DNA of 64,000 bases from Pectinophora gossypiella. Taxonomy: Eukaryota > Arthropoda > Insecta > Lepidoptera > Gelechiidae. The stretch lies in assembly GCF_024362695.1 (NCBI RefSeq), contig NC_065426.1:310001-374000 (forward strand). The letters run 5' to 3'. Below the pieces are notes generated by a model, which was not told where the DNA came from, did no database searches, and saw only the letters and a list, made by a program, of their open reading frames with translations. The first letter of the stretch is position 1. Every line of letters begins with the position of its first letter. Positions 1 to 9,580 of the stretch are shown piece after piece. A program made the translations under genes and the position numbers.

Positions 1-28
1 TACTTATCATATTGGCTATTATAACGTC

Positions 29-148
29 GCGATATAGTGATTGATGAATGTCGAGGAAGCAAGGGAAGTGTGTCAGGATCGAAGCAAATGGATTTACATA
101 GTCTCTGTTTAACCAGGTGGGAAATAGGCGAGAGTTTTGTATGTTTGT
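29..148 (+). mobile_element. LINE D 3' stub
   Basis: This is a 5'-truncated non-LTR retrotransposon end. The same stub recurs at 24000, 38505, 49225 and 51949. In the best copy (51949) it encodes a tail containing EEAREVCQDRSKWNS, the D-R-x-x-W motif common at LINE reverse transcriptase C-termini, then a stop and a TATG-rich tail. This copy has diverged (a GTC in place of GTG, and an altered tail) and does not encode a working protein. Confidence 0.6.
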
Positions 149-153
149 GTCGT

Positions 154-350
154 AAAAACCACGTAAGTATCTTTTTGGAAAATCACATTCCGATGTGATG
201 ATTTTTGATAACAATTCCGAAATAGACATCTTAATTTCAAGTTGTGGTCTCATTTTTTACCTGGATTAAAATTAATTGAATGAAATCAAAGTTTTGTTGA
301 AGATAATCACATCAAATTGTTCTTTAAAAAAATGTCCTTATGTGGTTTTC
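154..350. repeat. Palindromic MITE family HH
   Basis: The left end reads AAAAACCACGTAAG and the right end is its inverted match CTTATGTGGTTTTC. The inner arms GTGATTTT...CTTCAA and TTGAAGATAATCACATC also pair. Related copies lie near 3660, 5700, 8225, 20540, 28225, 48228 and 49020. No coding capacity is seen, so this is a non-autonomous foldback element. It abuts the tail of the LINE stub to its left. Confidence 0.6.
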
Positions 351-778
351 AATATACAACTATCTACAATTCAACTCAAATTAAACCTACACACTATCGC
401 ATTACGTTTAAATTTCAACCCCACGGCCTAAGGTCATCTGGGAACCTCTTAAAATATATGGTGTTTTATTTAGCTTTTTGAATGTTTAACAATAAAAATG
501 GTCGTGTGGCGTCTGCCATACTACGTCTTGGCTGCCGACAAATTAATGCGTATTATATTTTAAAAAACAAGACATATGACGTCAGAATTCCCTGATATTT
601 ATTTACTCGAGGCGCTGCGGTGTTTGCATAAGATTACCTCACGTACTCATGATCGAAATGACAGACATTTTAACAGTTTTAAGACTATTTACCAGAGTCT
701 TCTATTCGCATTTTTTCACATAACAAGTCTTAAGTGAGTTCCGGATAGTTTTCAAATGGTATTGAAATGTAAAGTTAT

Positions 779-906
779 CATCATCTTCCTGCCTTTATCC
801 CACTCTTCCATTCATCTCTGTCAGTGGTCATCTCAGTACTCACACCTTTCACACACATATGCATCTATACACAATCCATCCACACTTTCTTGGGTCGTAT
901 ACCCCT
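779..906 (-). mobile_element. LINE 3' stub (DRDEW type)
   Basis: On the minus strand this reads MTTDRDEWKSGIKAGR and then stop codons inside a TGATGATGA tail. D-R-x-x-W before the stop and a trinucleotide tail are typical of a LINE reverse transcriptase C-terminus. The rest of the element is missing. The stretches 350-779 and 906-1010 hold nothing recognisable. Confidence 0.55.
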
Positions 907-1011
907 AAGTAAGTAACTAAACTGAACTGGTAAGTTTTGTTTGGTTGGTACACTGTAACAGAATTTGTTTTAAAAATACTGTCCTTATTTGTTTTGTACC
1001 GGGTGAAAGTC

Positions 1012-1080
1012 TCCGCGATTCCTATTTGTCCAGCCTTAAATATTTAGTTAATGCCATCAGAGGCAAATCTACAAGGTCAG
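1012..1080 (+). repeat. Interspersed repeat family R
   Basis: The fragment contains TATTTGTCCAGCC and GTTAATGCCATC. The same sentence-like block recurs at 35155, 46430, 51310, 54190 and 63040, with a consensus close to CCATTTGTCCGGCCAAGTAG. The element class is unknown and no terminal repeats are seen. From 1080 to about 1740 the sequence is AT-rich, apart from a short remnant of the AA MITE near 1245. Confidence 0.5.
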
Positions 1081-1792
1081 AAATATAATATGCTTGTTTT
1101 ATTAACACTAGCAGTAGATACCTGAGTGATTTTAAAGGATCGAACTATCTTAAAAGTTCGAGTCTAAGCCGACGGCCGGAGAACTAGTAGATACTTGCAT
1201 GTTGAAAATAAACAGCATTGATTTTCTGATCATATTAAAATACATAACACCGGGTTCTTAAAGCGTCAAATTAGGAAAATGGCTTTTTTGATTTGATGGA
1301 TTATCAATTGTCTTCGTTTTTATGTCTCTTCCAGGGTTTCTACACAGACTCGACTTGATTTTTCCCTTTTTATATTATTGCGTTGGAAACCGATACAGTG
1401 GGTTGATTTATCCGTGTCTGTTTATGTCGTGTAACACTACACCACTGAGGTGCGGGGCTTCCAAACTTTTTATTAAATTTCGCAGGCGATTGTTTTTTTT
1501 CTTTTCATTTTGTTTTGTTTTCGCGATTCTGTTTGCGGAGTTGATTAAATGATCGGTTTCCAGTTGCTCCGTGTAATGTTTGTTGCATTGCGCTCACTGG
1601 CTTCTTTGAATTGTTTTATTAGTTTCGTGTAAGGAGATATGTGTTTGAGTACGTCTTCTTGTGTGTTATTTTATTAGGTTTTTCATTTTGCGCTATCGTT
1701 TTGCTTGTATTCTTCCGAAGAGCCCTCTTGGCTTGACTCAGATCTCGCGCAGTTTACGGTCGCCAACATAAACTCGTAGGCTGGCGGTTCAT

Positions 1793-1870
1793 GAGAGTGC
1801 TCATGGTATAAGAAGACCAGGTATGCTCAATCCTATGATAAGCCGCCATTGCTAGCCTTTGATGACGTAA
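1793..1870 (+). repeat. Left arm of a ~960-bp inverted repeat
   Basis: Contains GAGTGCTCATGGTATAAGAA and AGACCAGGTATGCTCAA. It pairs imperfectly with the inverted copy at 2674-2756. Between the arms sit two K-type MITEs and a SINE B fragment, so this may be an older foldback or TIR element that later collected insertions. Confidence 0.55.
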
Positions 1871-1976
1871 GTGTTACCATTAAATTGGTATCCCCAACAT
1901 TCCAAGGGCGTAAATTATATTATTGAAAATTAAGTGAATCACTGACTAATGTATTTAATTACTATTACTTGTCACA

Positions 1977-2334
1977 TACAGGGTGTTAGTGACATCGTAA
2001 CGAATACTCAGGGGGATGATTCAGGCCATGATTCTGAGTTAATATCAAGTGGAATTTTTCGTCGCAAAATTCATGATTTTTTTAGTTTTTTTTAAATTAT
2101 TTTCAATTATATACTTTTGCGATGCCTCCACCAACCCGCAGTGGAGCAGCGTGGTGGAGTATGCTCCATACCCCCTCCGGTTGATTGAGGGGAGGCCTGT
2201 GCCCAGCAGTGGGACGTATATAGGCAGTTTATGTTATGTTACTTTTGCGATGAAAAATTCCACTTGATATTAACTCAGAATAATCAGCTGAATCATCCCC
2301 CTCAGTATTCGTTACGATGTCACTTACACCCCAC
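1977..2334. mobile_element. MITE K, copy 1 (interrupted)
   Basis: The left end reads TACAGGGTGTTAGTGACATC and the right end is its diverged inverted form. Long internal arms (CATGATTCTGAGTTAATATC and its complement) make a foldback. The loop is interrupted by a SINE B fragment at 2125-2240 flanked by a 12-bp direct repeat, so the SINE arrived after the MITE. No open frame of note. Confidence 0.7.
2125..2240 (+). mobile_element. SINE B fragment with 12-bp TSD
   Basis: This is the 3' part of SINE B (CCAACCCGCAGTGGAGCAGC through GCCCAGCAGTGGGACGTATA and a TTATG-type tail). It is flanked on both sides by ACTTTTGCGATG (2113-2124 and 2241-2252), a perfect target-site duplication, so both ends of the insertion are exact. 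The element is 5'-truncated and has no head or promoter. Confidence 0.85.
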
Positions 2335-2365
2335 ACAAGTAAATACGGTAGCCATACAAGTAGGT

Positions 2366-2595
2366 TTGGGTGTTAGTGACACCGTAACAAATACTGAGGG
2401 GGATGGTTCAGACCATGATTCTGAGTTGATATCAAGTGGAATTTTCAGTCAGAATTTTCCTGAAAATTTTTGTGTTTTTTTTAATTATTTTCAATTTCAT
2501 ACTTTTGCGACGGAAAATTCCACTTGATATCATCTCAGAATCATGGCCTCAATCACCCCTCAAAGTTTTCGTTACGATGACACTAACACCCTGTA
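2366..2595. mobile_element. MITE K, copy 2 (uninterrupted)
   Basis: This is a complete foldback. GGGTGTTAGTGAC at the left pairs with the inverted CACTAACACCCTGTA at the right, and AAGTGGAATTTTC pairs with GGAAAATTCCACTTG inside. It shows the empty form of the interrupted copy next door. About 230 bp, non-coding. Confidence 0.7.
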
Positions 2596-2673
2596 TATAA
2601 AAATCATCAAAAATGTAGGTAAATATTTCACTAAAAGTTCAAAATTTGATTTTACGAAACGGCATCGTAGGGT

Positions 2674-2756
2674 GGGATGACGTCAGCTGGGCTAACCTTG
2701 AAATGCTAGCTGTCATTTTTGAGCATACTTGGTTTTCTTTTACCATGTGAGTGCTA
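2674..2756 (-). repeat. Right arm of a ~960-bp inverted repeat
   Basis: GAGCATACTTGGTTTTCTTT and ACCATGTGAG are the inverted counterpart of the arm at 1793-1870. Arm identity is imperfect, so the element is old. Beyond it, 2915-3170 looks like an antisense retroelement 3' end with an AAT-type microsatellite. I see nothing in 3180-3450. Confidence 0.5.
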
Positions 2757-3453
2757 CGCAAATTATATAGGTACCTCTTAAACCGTGGCATGATTAGATT
2801 GACATATCTTTCGTCTCTTTCGCGCTGGGGGATGGACTATATTTCTGTACTGCTGTCATTCTATACATATAGCGGATGCAACTTCGTCTCCGTAGGTATC
2901 TTTATAAATTAAAAATAAATAATAATAATAATAAAAAAGTTTATTTAGATAAACCTACGACACACATATACATTTACAACATTAAAATAAACACACATTA
3001 ATATTTAGTTGTAAAACATAAAGGTATATGGCTGCCGCAGCTCACCAAAAAAGGCAGTGAAAATTTACCCAGAATCTGTATACCACAACAACAAGCTACC
3101 AACCGACAACCACCAGCTTATACCCACCTATGGACAGTGGCTGCATTCGTTTGTCTCGATCATTATATAAGCGAAACGAATATTATTTTTATGTTTAATT
3201 TTCTACCGCCCTTCAGAAAAGAACCTTTTTCGCGTGTTGTTAGCCGCTAGTCGAAGAGAGAAGTAATTTTATCTATACAAATGTATTGTATTGCAATAGT
3301 ACCTCCATAACCCTCCGATTAGAGGGGCTAGTTAGACAATAACCAGTGGACGGATCTGATAGTGCTGCCGCCACCAGACCACTCCATCTGAGAGGTAATT
3401 AGTTTCCATACCATGCGTACGGGAATACCTACTTCTATTCTATACAATATAGG

Positions 3454-3605
3454 TACGGTCACGAGCATTAGGTAATATGTATACACTTTGGTACCAGGTC
3501 ACATTAACTTTTTTGACAAATTGAACTGTAAGGCTCACTAAATATCAAATATGTTAGTGCGACAGAGTCCTAAAGTGGGTACATTATATATTGCTCATGA
3601 CTGTA
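3454..3605 (+). mobile_element. TA-flanked MITE F, copy 1
   Basis: Starts TACGGTCACGAGCA and ends TGCTCATGACTGTA, which are imperfect 14-bp terminal inverted repeats. A TA lies at each end. This fits a non-autonomous relative of Tc1/mariner elements. Sister copies lie at 21361, 21472, 35770, 49591 and 58511. The TA duplication is shown directly by the nested pair at 21361-21651. Confidence 0.75.
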
Positions 3606-3761
3606 CCTACCTATTTCTATCGATATCCCTATGTCGTCGTTTTAAACACCAAAATCTCGCAATATACAAGCTAGTTTATATCCAGGTGAGAAATATAATA
3701 ATAAAAAAAAAAAAAAGTACAGAATTGGGGTTTCAATTTTACCCGGATGTAAATTAATTGA

Positions 3762-3905
3762 CGGCCTCGGTGGTCCAGTGCTTGAGTGTTGGGTTCACGA
3801 TCCGGAGGCCAGGGGATCGAATCCATGTCACAAAAATCACATTGTGATCCTTAGTTTGGTTAGGACATTACAGGCTGATCACCTGATTGTCCAAAAATTT
3901 TTAAC
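3762..3905 (+). mobile_element. SINE A, 5' half
   Basis: The tRNA-like head is a degraded box A region (GGTGGTCCAGTGCTTGAG) and a degraded box B (GGGATCGAATCC). It is followed by the family body ATCACATTGTGATCCTTAGT and ACAGGCTGATCACCTGATTG. The core and tail are missing. It is followed by an A-rich run and AAACCGACTTCAAA, another common short repeat motif. Confidence 0.7.
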
Positions 3906-4297
3906 AAAAAAAAAACCGACTTCAAACGCAAAACTAAAAAGCAATAAATAAATTTACTTCGCACAAAGTAATAAGTACGTATTTACAATTAGTTAATTAA
4001 TTTTATAATTCTGAAGCCGGTGCCAAGTAAATGCTACAACGAAGTACCGATTCATATATTTTTCAAATACTGATTGTTTTGTGATTTTTTGTTTGACCTT
4101 GTTTTGTAATTGCTTTGATATAGGTATTAAACAATATTGTGTGTACATAGTAATTTGATATTGTAGTAGGGTTGTTGTATGTATACATGTAAATATTTCA
4201 ATTCGATCTTTTGCGGATTTTGTTTCGTTTTTTGACTCAACTCGAGACACCAAAAAGTACCTAAATAATTAAGATTTTACAAAACACATCGTAGACT

Positions 4298-4420
4298 ATA
4301 CAGGGTGGCCCAGAGGTTCACGTTCAAAATGAAAAAATAGTTAGAGGGCTCATTGGCTATCAGAAACACCCGCATCGACTGCTTAACGAGCCTTTGCCGA
4401 ATGATCTTACTTTCGGTTAA
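4298..4420 (+). repeat. Repeat W (TACAGGGTGGCCC end)
   Basis: Begins TACAGGGTGGCCCAGAGG and continues with GGGCTCATTGGCTATCAGAA. The same block is present inverted at the end of the window (63765-64000). Its terminus resembles the TACAGGGTG end of MITE K, so it is probably a TIR element. The full length could not be set. Confidence 0.5.
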
Positions 4421-4879
4421 AGGATAATAAATTGATATTGAACTTTTGAATTTTGAGTAAGCAGCTATTTTTAATTGACACGCATACATTGAAGCCCTCT
4501 TACACAATAGAATTAAATCCAATAAGGCGGTACAGCGCAATAAAACGGTATTTATAGACTAAGTCGCTGGCAAAGCGCATAGACACGGCTCCCGCAATAC
4601 TGTCTATTTCATTAACTCTATGTAGGGTTGCTTACTGCACGTTTACAGAATATTATTATAATTTTATTTTAGGGTTTCATCGCAGATTATAACACCTCTA
4701 TCTGCCTATTATGTCGTAATTTGTGACTTGTCCAATCAGAAAGTCATCCTTGAAATAAACACTGTTGGCCCTGTGTCACCTGTTTGCGTCTCAAACCGAG
4801 AGTGCTGCTACCAAACTAAACAAAACAAAATTAAACACTTTGAGAATTGAGATTACTTATTCAAACAGCGACGTGGAAC

Positions 4880-5060
4880 GCTGGTTCAAACCCCCCGGTA
4901 TCGAACTTGCACCAATGAGTTATTAATTTATCTATAGTGCAGTTTTCACTAACACACTAGGCTATATACGGCGATACGGCTCATCACCTATCACGTTGGT
5001 ATAACAGAAAGCTCGATGACGCGTTGGTACTCGCATGCGATGAATGTAACTTTGACTACT
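4880..5060 (+). repeat. Repeat JJ plus LINE-tail family H
   Basis: The block at 4880-4955 (CACCAATGAGTTATTAATTT) recurs near 7500, 18370 and 42955. The block from about 4970 (CGGCTCATCACCTATCACGT) belongs to family H, also seen near 7185, 12610, 18145, 29195, 42800 and 52850. Both are old interspersed repeats with no coding content. Confidence 0.5.
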
Positions 5061-5279
5061 TAGCTCAAATGGGAATGGGCTTCAGAAACGGAAATAAAAT
5101 ATTTGCATTTTCAAAGATTGTTTGCAAACCAAACTCAAAAAGAAAAACTTAGAGTAATCGTTTTAAATATCTATCAGGAAACCCCATATTCCTGAGCACA
5201 GTTCTAATTTTATATTATATTTCTCAATAACATAATTAACACGTGCGCGCCCTAATTCTAATTCATTGTATGATTTCAT

Positions 5280-5480
5280 TGCAATAGAATACTAATTCGC
5301 GACCCTGCAACCGTCTGACGTCACAATAGCTACCCTTACCTCCTCATTTAAGGTTCACATTCGCTAACCTTGTAAAACAAAGAGCGTCAAACAATTCATT
5401 TCATAGTTACCACCCGCCGCGGCAAAGTTACTGCATCTGTGTTATTGACGCTCACTGAGCTTTAAACCCTATTGTTTGGA
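5280..5480. other. Repeat-free, moderately GC-rich non-coding block
   Basis: This block lacks any repeat family seen elsewhere here and is richer in G+C than its surroundings. It holds a CRE-like TGACGTCA, an AACAAT-type (Sox-like) site and the GC-rich CCGCCGCGGC. It may be a conserved regulatory element of the neighbouring DMRT gene, but that is inference only. Confidence 0.25.
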
Positions 5481-5689
5481 AATTAGAGTTAATTTCTGAC
5501 TGTGTATGTGTGGTTCGGCGCATTCGTGTTTTGGCTTATTCCTTATTTTCCATTACCTATTACTTTTACATAGGCAAGGTTCCATCGACAAAAAGTACTC
5601 CTTCTACGATGACGCGTTAAAGTGAAAACATTGTAAGCGCATTTTGGGAAAATTACATTATTTAAACTCAGATTTTCCAACAAAACCTC

Positions 5690-5800
5690 GAAACGCACGC
5701 TACTTTAAACCTGGATTAACATAGGTGTTTATTGTGAGGCTTTTTTTGAAGAAAATCACATTAGAATATAGTTTTTAAAAATAGGTACTCTTTTTATCTG
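5690..5800. repeat. MITE HH half copy
   Basis: CCTGGATTAACATAGG followed by GAAGAAAATCACATTAGAAT matches the inner arm of the HH foldback at 154-350. The other arm is lost. From 5800 to 6140 I see only AT-rich unique sequence. Confidence 0.45.
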
Positions 5801-6139
5801 TTCTCCTTTTTAACCGATTTCAAAAAAGGAATAAAATTCAAACATATTTAGACCACGTCGTCACCAAAATATTAGATATTTAATTTCCTTTTATAAGTAT
5901 TACAAGGTGCAGTTGCGAATAACCCGCTCAAGATAAAAGGTGTAACAAACAATTGAGGGTGTCCCAACATATAGACGTAGGCTTTATACTCTATGATCTG
6001 TATAATACATCGAGAGCAAAGAGCAACACGGACCTCCGCTTGCTCTTTGATCGATAGAATACGAGTATAACATTTTCATCGTGCATGACATGGGAGGACT
6101 TGAAACGATATAAATGAAAGTGCGATGTTCCCAGGCGAT

Positions 6140-6260
6140 AAATGCATACATGCATAAACTCACGCCCATAATCCCTATTGGGGCGGGCAGAGCCACGAGT
6201 TATCTAAGATAGCTTGCAGCCACTGTTGATTCAAAGTCCTAAGACTAGTACCCACACCTC
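6140..6260 (-). repeat. LINE/SINE tail family I
   Basis: On the minus strand this repeat ends GATTATGGGCGTGAGTTTAT, preceded by CTCTGCCCGCCCC. Other copies lie near 6965, 10060, 13590, 25150, 26610, 44725, 44935 and 63648. The last ~20 bases match families D and H, so all three likely used the same retrotransposition machinery. Confidence 0.55.
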
Positions 6261-6596
6261 ATTCGCAGACTAAGTATTATATTAATAATCTCAATTTCCA
6301 GACTGCCTCAAGATCACGTCAAAGTGACAGTTCTTATATAGAAACAGGGACTTGTGCGTGGTCTTGAGGACAGTCCCAGCTGAGGTTAAATTATTAATAC
6401 CACCCTAAGTAATATAGAATGTTGACTTTTAATATTTTAGTTTTGTATCATAATTCTGACTACAAAATAAACATAATAATAAATGAATGCAAAAATTAAT
6501 GTGGAAAGTATAGGCAAGCATTAAACAGATATTTTTTTGGATATTGGAAACAGCGACTGTAGTATTTACATATAAATAAATAAAATACATTGTTCG

Positions 6597-6840
6597 ATGA
6601 GGAAAGTCATTCCCAGTAATGACCTGGCACCTGAATCGTCGTGTTCCGTTCCGGGGTCCCGCGATGATTTACACGCAACACGGCCGGGCGTTGCATGCAA
6701 TCACGCTTTATGCATGCATTGTATTGCGTGCTGTGTCGCCGCAATGCGTGTCGGTGTAACTGCCTTATTGATAGTTCCGGCAATGCCGGCCAGTGTTTAT
6801 ATTGCATGCGATGGGCTATTCCGTTCTGAAATACACAATA
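6597..6840. other. CpG- and RY-rich non-coding block
   Basis: An island in an AT-rich stretch, with repeated TGCATGCA-type purine/pyrimidine steps (CGTTGCATGCAATCACGC, TTATGCATGCATTG) and many CpGs. It stays open in a forward and a reverse frame, but neither translation shows a recognisable domain, so I do not call a gene. It could be a regulatory element. From 6260 to 6597 I see nothing. Confidence 0.25.
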
Positions 6841-6959
6841 CGTAAACTCACGAACGTAATACGGTATTGAAGCTCACAGCCAGGTCTACAGCAGAGTGTA
6901 ATGAATATTTTGTCATTCTCGCCTTTGAATGCGAATGAAACCGCGGTGAATTTTGTAGG

Positions 6960-7365
6960 TACATAAACATTTCACTAATAGGGTGGTCAGAGCCACAAGT
7001 AGTCAGAAGACAATATCCAGCTGCTTTTGATGCAACATACATAAACTCTTGCCTATTTTCCATGCGAGTAAGCAGAGCAAGTCTTCGTGGCAGGACCCTG
7101 AATTGTTTTAACTGTAACGTGTTGTAGGCCCTTGTCATGAAGAGTTAAAGCCGTCATCAACCCATACTATAAAATACTATAAGCTCCGGACTAAATCCCG
7201 ATTGGTGTAGTTAGAGGTACATCCATCGCAAGATGAACTAAGTACCCACGCCTCACCGAGCTTCGCCGTCCATAATAACAATAATGGTCTAGACACTTAC
7301 ACACACATACATAAACTTACGTCTATTTCCCATCGGGGTAAGCAGAGCAAACGACTTGCAGCCAC
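6960..7365 (-). repeat. Cluster of tail families I, H and D
   Basis: Three LINE-tail fragments lie side by side on the minus strand: family I (6960-7095, AGGGTGGTCAGAGCCACAAG), family H (7185-7270, GGTACATCCATCGCAAGATG) and family D (7298-7365, ACTTACGTCTATTTCCCATC). All point the same way. Confidence 0.5.
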
Positions 7366-7391
7366 TGTTCATCATGTTAGTGAAAATTGCA

Positions 7392-7495
7392 CTTCATCAT
7401 CATCACTAATTTAAGAGCCACGCTCTTGTCGATGTAGCATTCTCCATGCTATTTTTTAGGAAAATATAGAGCAGCGGTTTCCCTCTTGCCTTTTG
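7392..7495 (-). mobile_element. Short repeat E-s, copy 1
   Basis: On the minus strand it ends in GAGCGTGGCTCTTAAATTAG and an ATGATGATGA tail. It opens with a pyrimidine-rich GGTTTCCCTCTTGCC. Two sisters lie at 31352 and 47605. Its 3' half matches the 3' end of LINE E (9350 and 51688), so it may be a SINE that uses LINE E. Confidence 0.6.
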
Positions 7496-7634
7496 CCCAG
7501 AAAATTGCACTTAATAAGATAAATTAATAACTCATTTTGCGGTACCAGGGTTCGCGCAATAGTATAATTAATATTTAAGCAATAAAACAATCCTCGAACG
7601 TCGACAAAGGCAGCGAAATAAAACAGTGTGTCGG

Positions 7635-7735
7635 TGTACAGTCGGGCAATAAATCCCGACAATTGTGTCGCGAGATTTACTGTCGAGTGTCGGCGACACC
7701 GCGACACCGCCCGACACCGCGACACGCGCGTTAGC
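7635..7735. repeat. Short GC-rich array of CGACACCGC units
   Basis: At least three close copies of CGACACCGC lie in about 60 bases, in an otherwise AT-rich region, with GACAC/GTGTC motifs on both strands. It is too short to be a satellite and may be a local tandem expansion. Repeat JJ material precedes it near 7500-7560. Confidence 0.4.
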
Positions 7736-7959
7736 CATTCATGACACTAATGTCGAGGGTGTTTGGGGTTTGATGTCACTTGCCGCTACTATATTGTCGC
7801 TTTAGAACTTACGGGAGAGGTCTACTTGGTTCAGCAGGGGGTCACTACGCTGGGGCAATAAACACCTACGGACAGACTTACGAACTGACTTGATTTTAGT
7901 TCTTTGTAAAGGTAAAAGTAAAAATGATTTATTTACCAAATAAAGTGAAATTAAAAACA

Positions 7960-8032
7960 TAGGTAAACAGCCTATATACGTCCCACTGCTGGGCACAGGC
8001 CTCCCCTCAATCAACCGGAGGGGGTAAAGTGA
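7960..8032 (-). mobile_element. SINE B 3'-end fragment
   Basis: AACAGCCTATATACGTCCCA, CTGCTGGGCACAGGCCTCCC and TCAATCAACCGGAGGGGG are the inverted 3' end of SINE B, as in the full copy at 48674-49006. Only the tail region is present. Confidence 0.7.
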
Positions 8033-8224
8033 AATGAACACAAGTTAATGGCGGGCCCAGCACTAGGGTTTCCCCTGTATCGCAGTAGCCCTATGATAAA
8101 ACAATTTTTGCATAAAGATTAAGAATGCAAAGTCAGGCGGAGACTCAGCTTCACGTTCTAAGCTGGGCTGGAAGCGAACCAAGATCGCTATTATAATGAA
8201 CCATGTCCGTTGTCTTATAGCGAA

Positions 8225-8365
8225 AATCTCATTTGGGTGTGATTCTTCTTAAGAAAACCTCGCAATAGACAAGTTGGTTTTATACCAGAAAAAATATATT
8301 TAGTCTTAATTTTTACCGGGAATGAATTGAAAGAAATCGAGGCGCTTACGTAGTTTTCATAATAT
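8225..8365. mobile_element. MITE HH, diverged copy
   Basis: Left arm GTGTGATTCTTCTTAAGAAA with AACCTCGCAATAGACAAG; right arm AATTGAAAGAAATCGAGG with GCGCTTACGTAGTTTTC. The two arms are recognisable as the HH foldback. Confidence 0.5.
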
Positions 8366-8439
8366 AGGTGCTGAGCTGATTGTCAGTCACAATTTTTTAT
8401 TATTTAATTAATTATTTTAAAGATATAAGTATATCTGTC

Positions 8440-8710
8440 TGTTGTCTACCTCATAATTCACCGCCACATACTAATCACAAATTCGTTATTCCAACACAAA
8501 TAATCCCACAAAAATAACGGGAAAAATATTATTTTCTGACACAAATACGTAAATGAAAACAAAGGCGGCTCCCCACCGGACAGACGGGCAGAAGTGAAGT
8601 ATAAATAAGTAAAAGTAAAATAAAAAACAAAAGTAAAACAACTCTAATTGCGTTATAATGTAGAGGGTCGGGTCCCACTGCGGGCGGTAATTAGCCCCTG
8701 AAACTTTTAA
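8440..8710. other. Possible non-coding regulatory block
   Basis: No repeat family found elsewhere in the window matches it. It alternates A-rich runs with GC-rich words (AAGGCGGCTCCCCACCGG, GGGTCGGGTCCCACTGCGGG) and has homeodomain-type cores (CTAATTG, GTAATTAG). The make-up is like conserved enhancers of developmental genes. It lies about 5 kb upstream of the DMRT exon. No protein is predicted. Confidence 0.25.
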
Positions 8711-9349
8711 CTGCCTTCGTTTTTTTGCTTTTCTCTTTTTTTTAAACTGTTATTCGTTGAGCGTATGATGTGGGGAGGGACTGACCAATCAGTCGCATAC
8801 AGCTTGAATGTTAATAACTTATTACGTGTTTGTCGTGTGATTAGGGTTGGAAGAAAAGTGCATGTGGAAAGCAAAAGTAACATATAGGATTCATACACAA
8901 ACATAAGTGCACTTACGATCGTAATCCCTAAAGAGGTGAGTAGAGCACTTTTCTTCTTTTGTCTGGGTTGTAAATGTTGTGGGATCAATGACCGATCTCG
9001 TCACCTTTTTGTCAGGTTACTGATGGGCCCCAAATGCTAAGTAGAGCATTAGAGTTGTAGAACTACTTGCAGGCTCTATAGTTCAACGTGAATGATAATT
9101 ATGATGAATATTATTCTTTGCACTTTTGCATATTTTTCTCATCTTATGGTTGTCTGAAGAAAATCACATCAAGCGACAAGACCGCCGAATGCCATGTACT
9201 TAGTTAAGTCTCTTGTATCCTTTACCTTTTCATTTTGATGCAAGCAGGTTTTGAATTTGATGAACTATGGTGTCTGATTAAAAAGTTCACCATTTCTTTG
9301 TCGATTTTTAAGATCTATTCGTAAACACTAATTCATAGGCGAGTTGAAA

Positions 9350-9580
9350 ACTTGAGGACAGAAGAGGCAAGGTAATTGGACACCTAATAAGACACGACGA
9401 ATTTATTAAAAACATCATAGAAGGAAAGAGAGGAAGGGGAAGACCAAGAAGAGCTTACATAGAACAGATTAAAGAAAAGGTTAACGTCGTGTCTTATAGG
9501 GAAGTCAAGGAATTGGCCTTTGATAGACTGGAATGGAAAATGCTACACCGACAAGATATGGCTCTTAAATTGATGATGAT
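9350..9580 (+). mobile_element. LINE E 3' stub
   Basis: A C-terminal piece of a LINE reverse transcriptase reads through GHLIRHDEFIKNIIEGKR, then GRGRPRRAYIEQIKEKVN and LAFDRLEWKMLHRQDMALK, before a TGATGATGA tail. The GRGRPR basic block and the late DRxxW motif are typical of LINE C-termini. It is 5'-truncated. The other copies at 37785 and 51688 show similar loss. Nothing is seen in 8950-9340 or 9580-10050. Confidence 0.8.

Noticed and set aside
6597..6845. An 82-codon cysteine-rich frame
   Set aside because: CpG-rich DNA keeps frames open on both strands here; no recognisable fold, no splice signals with good consensus, no start context.
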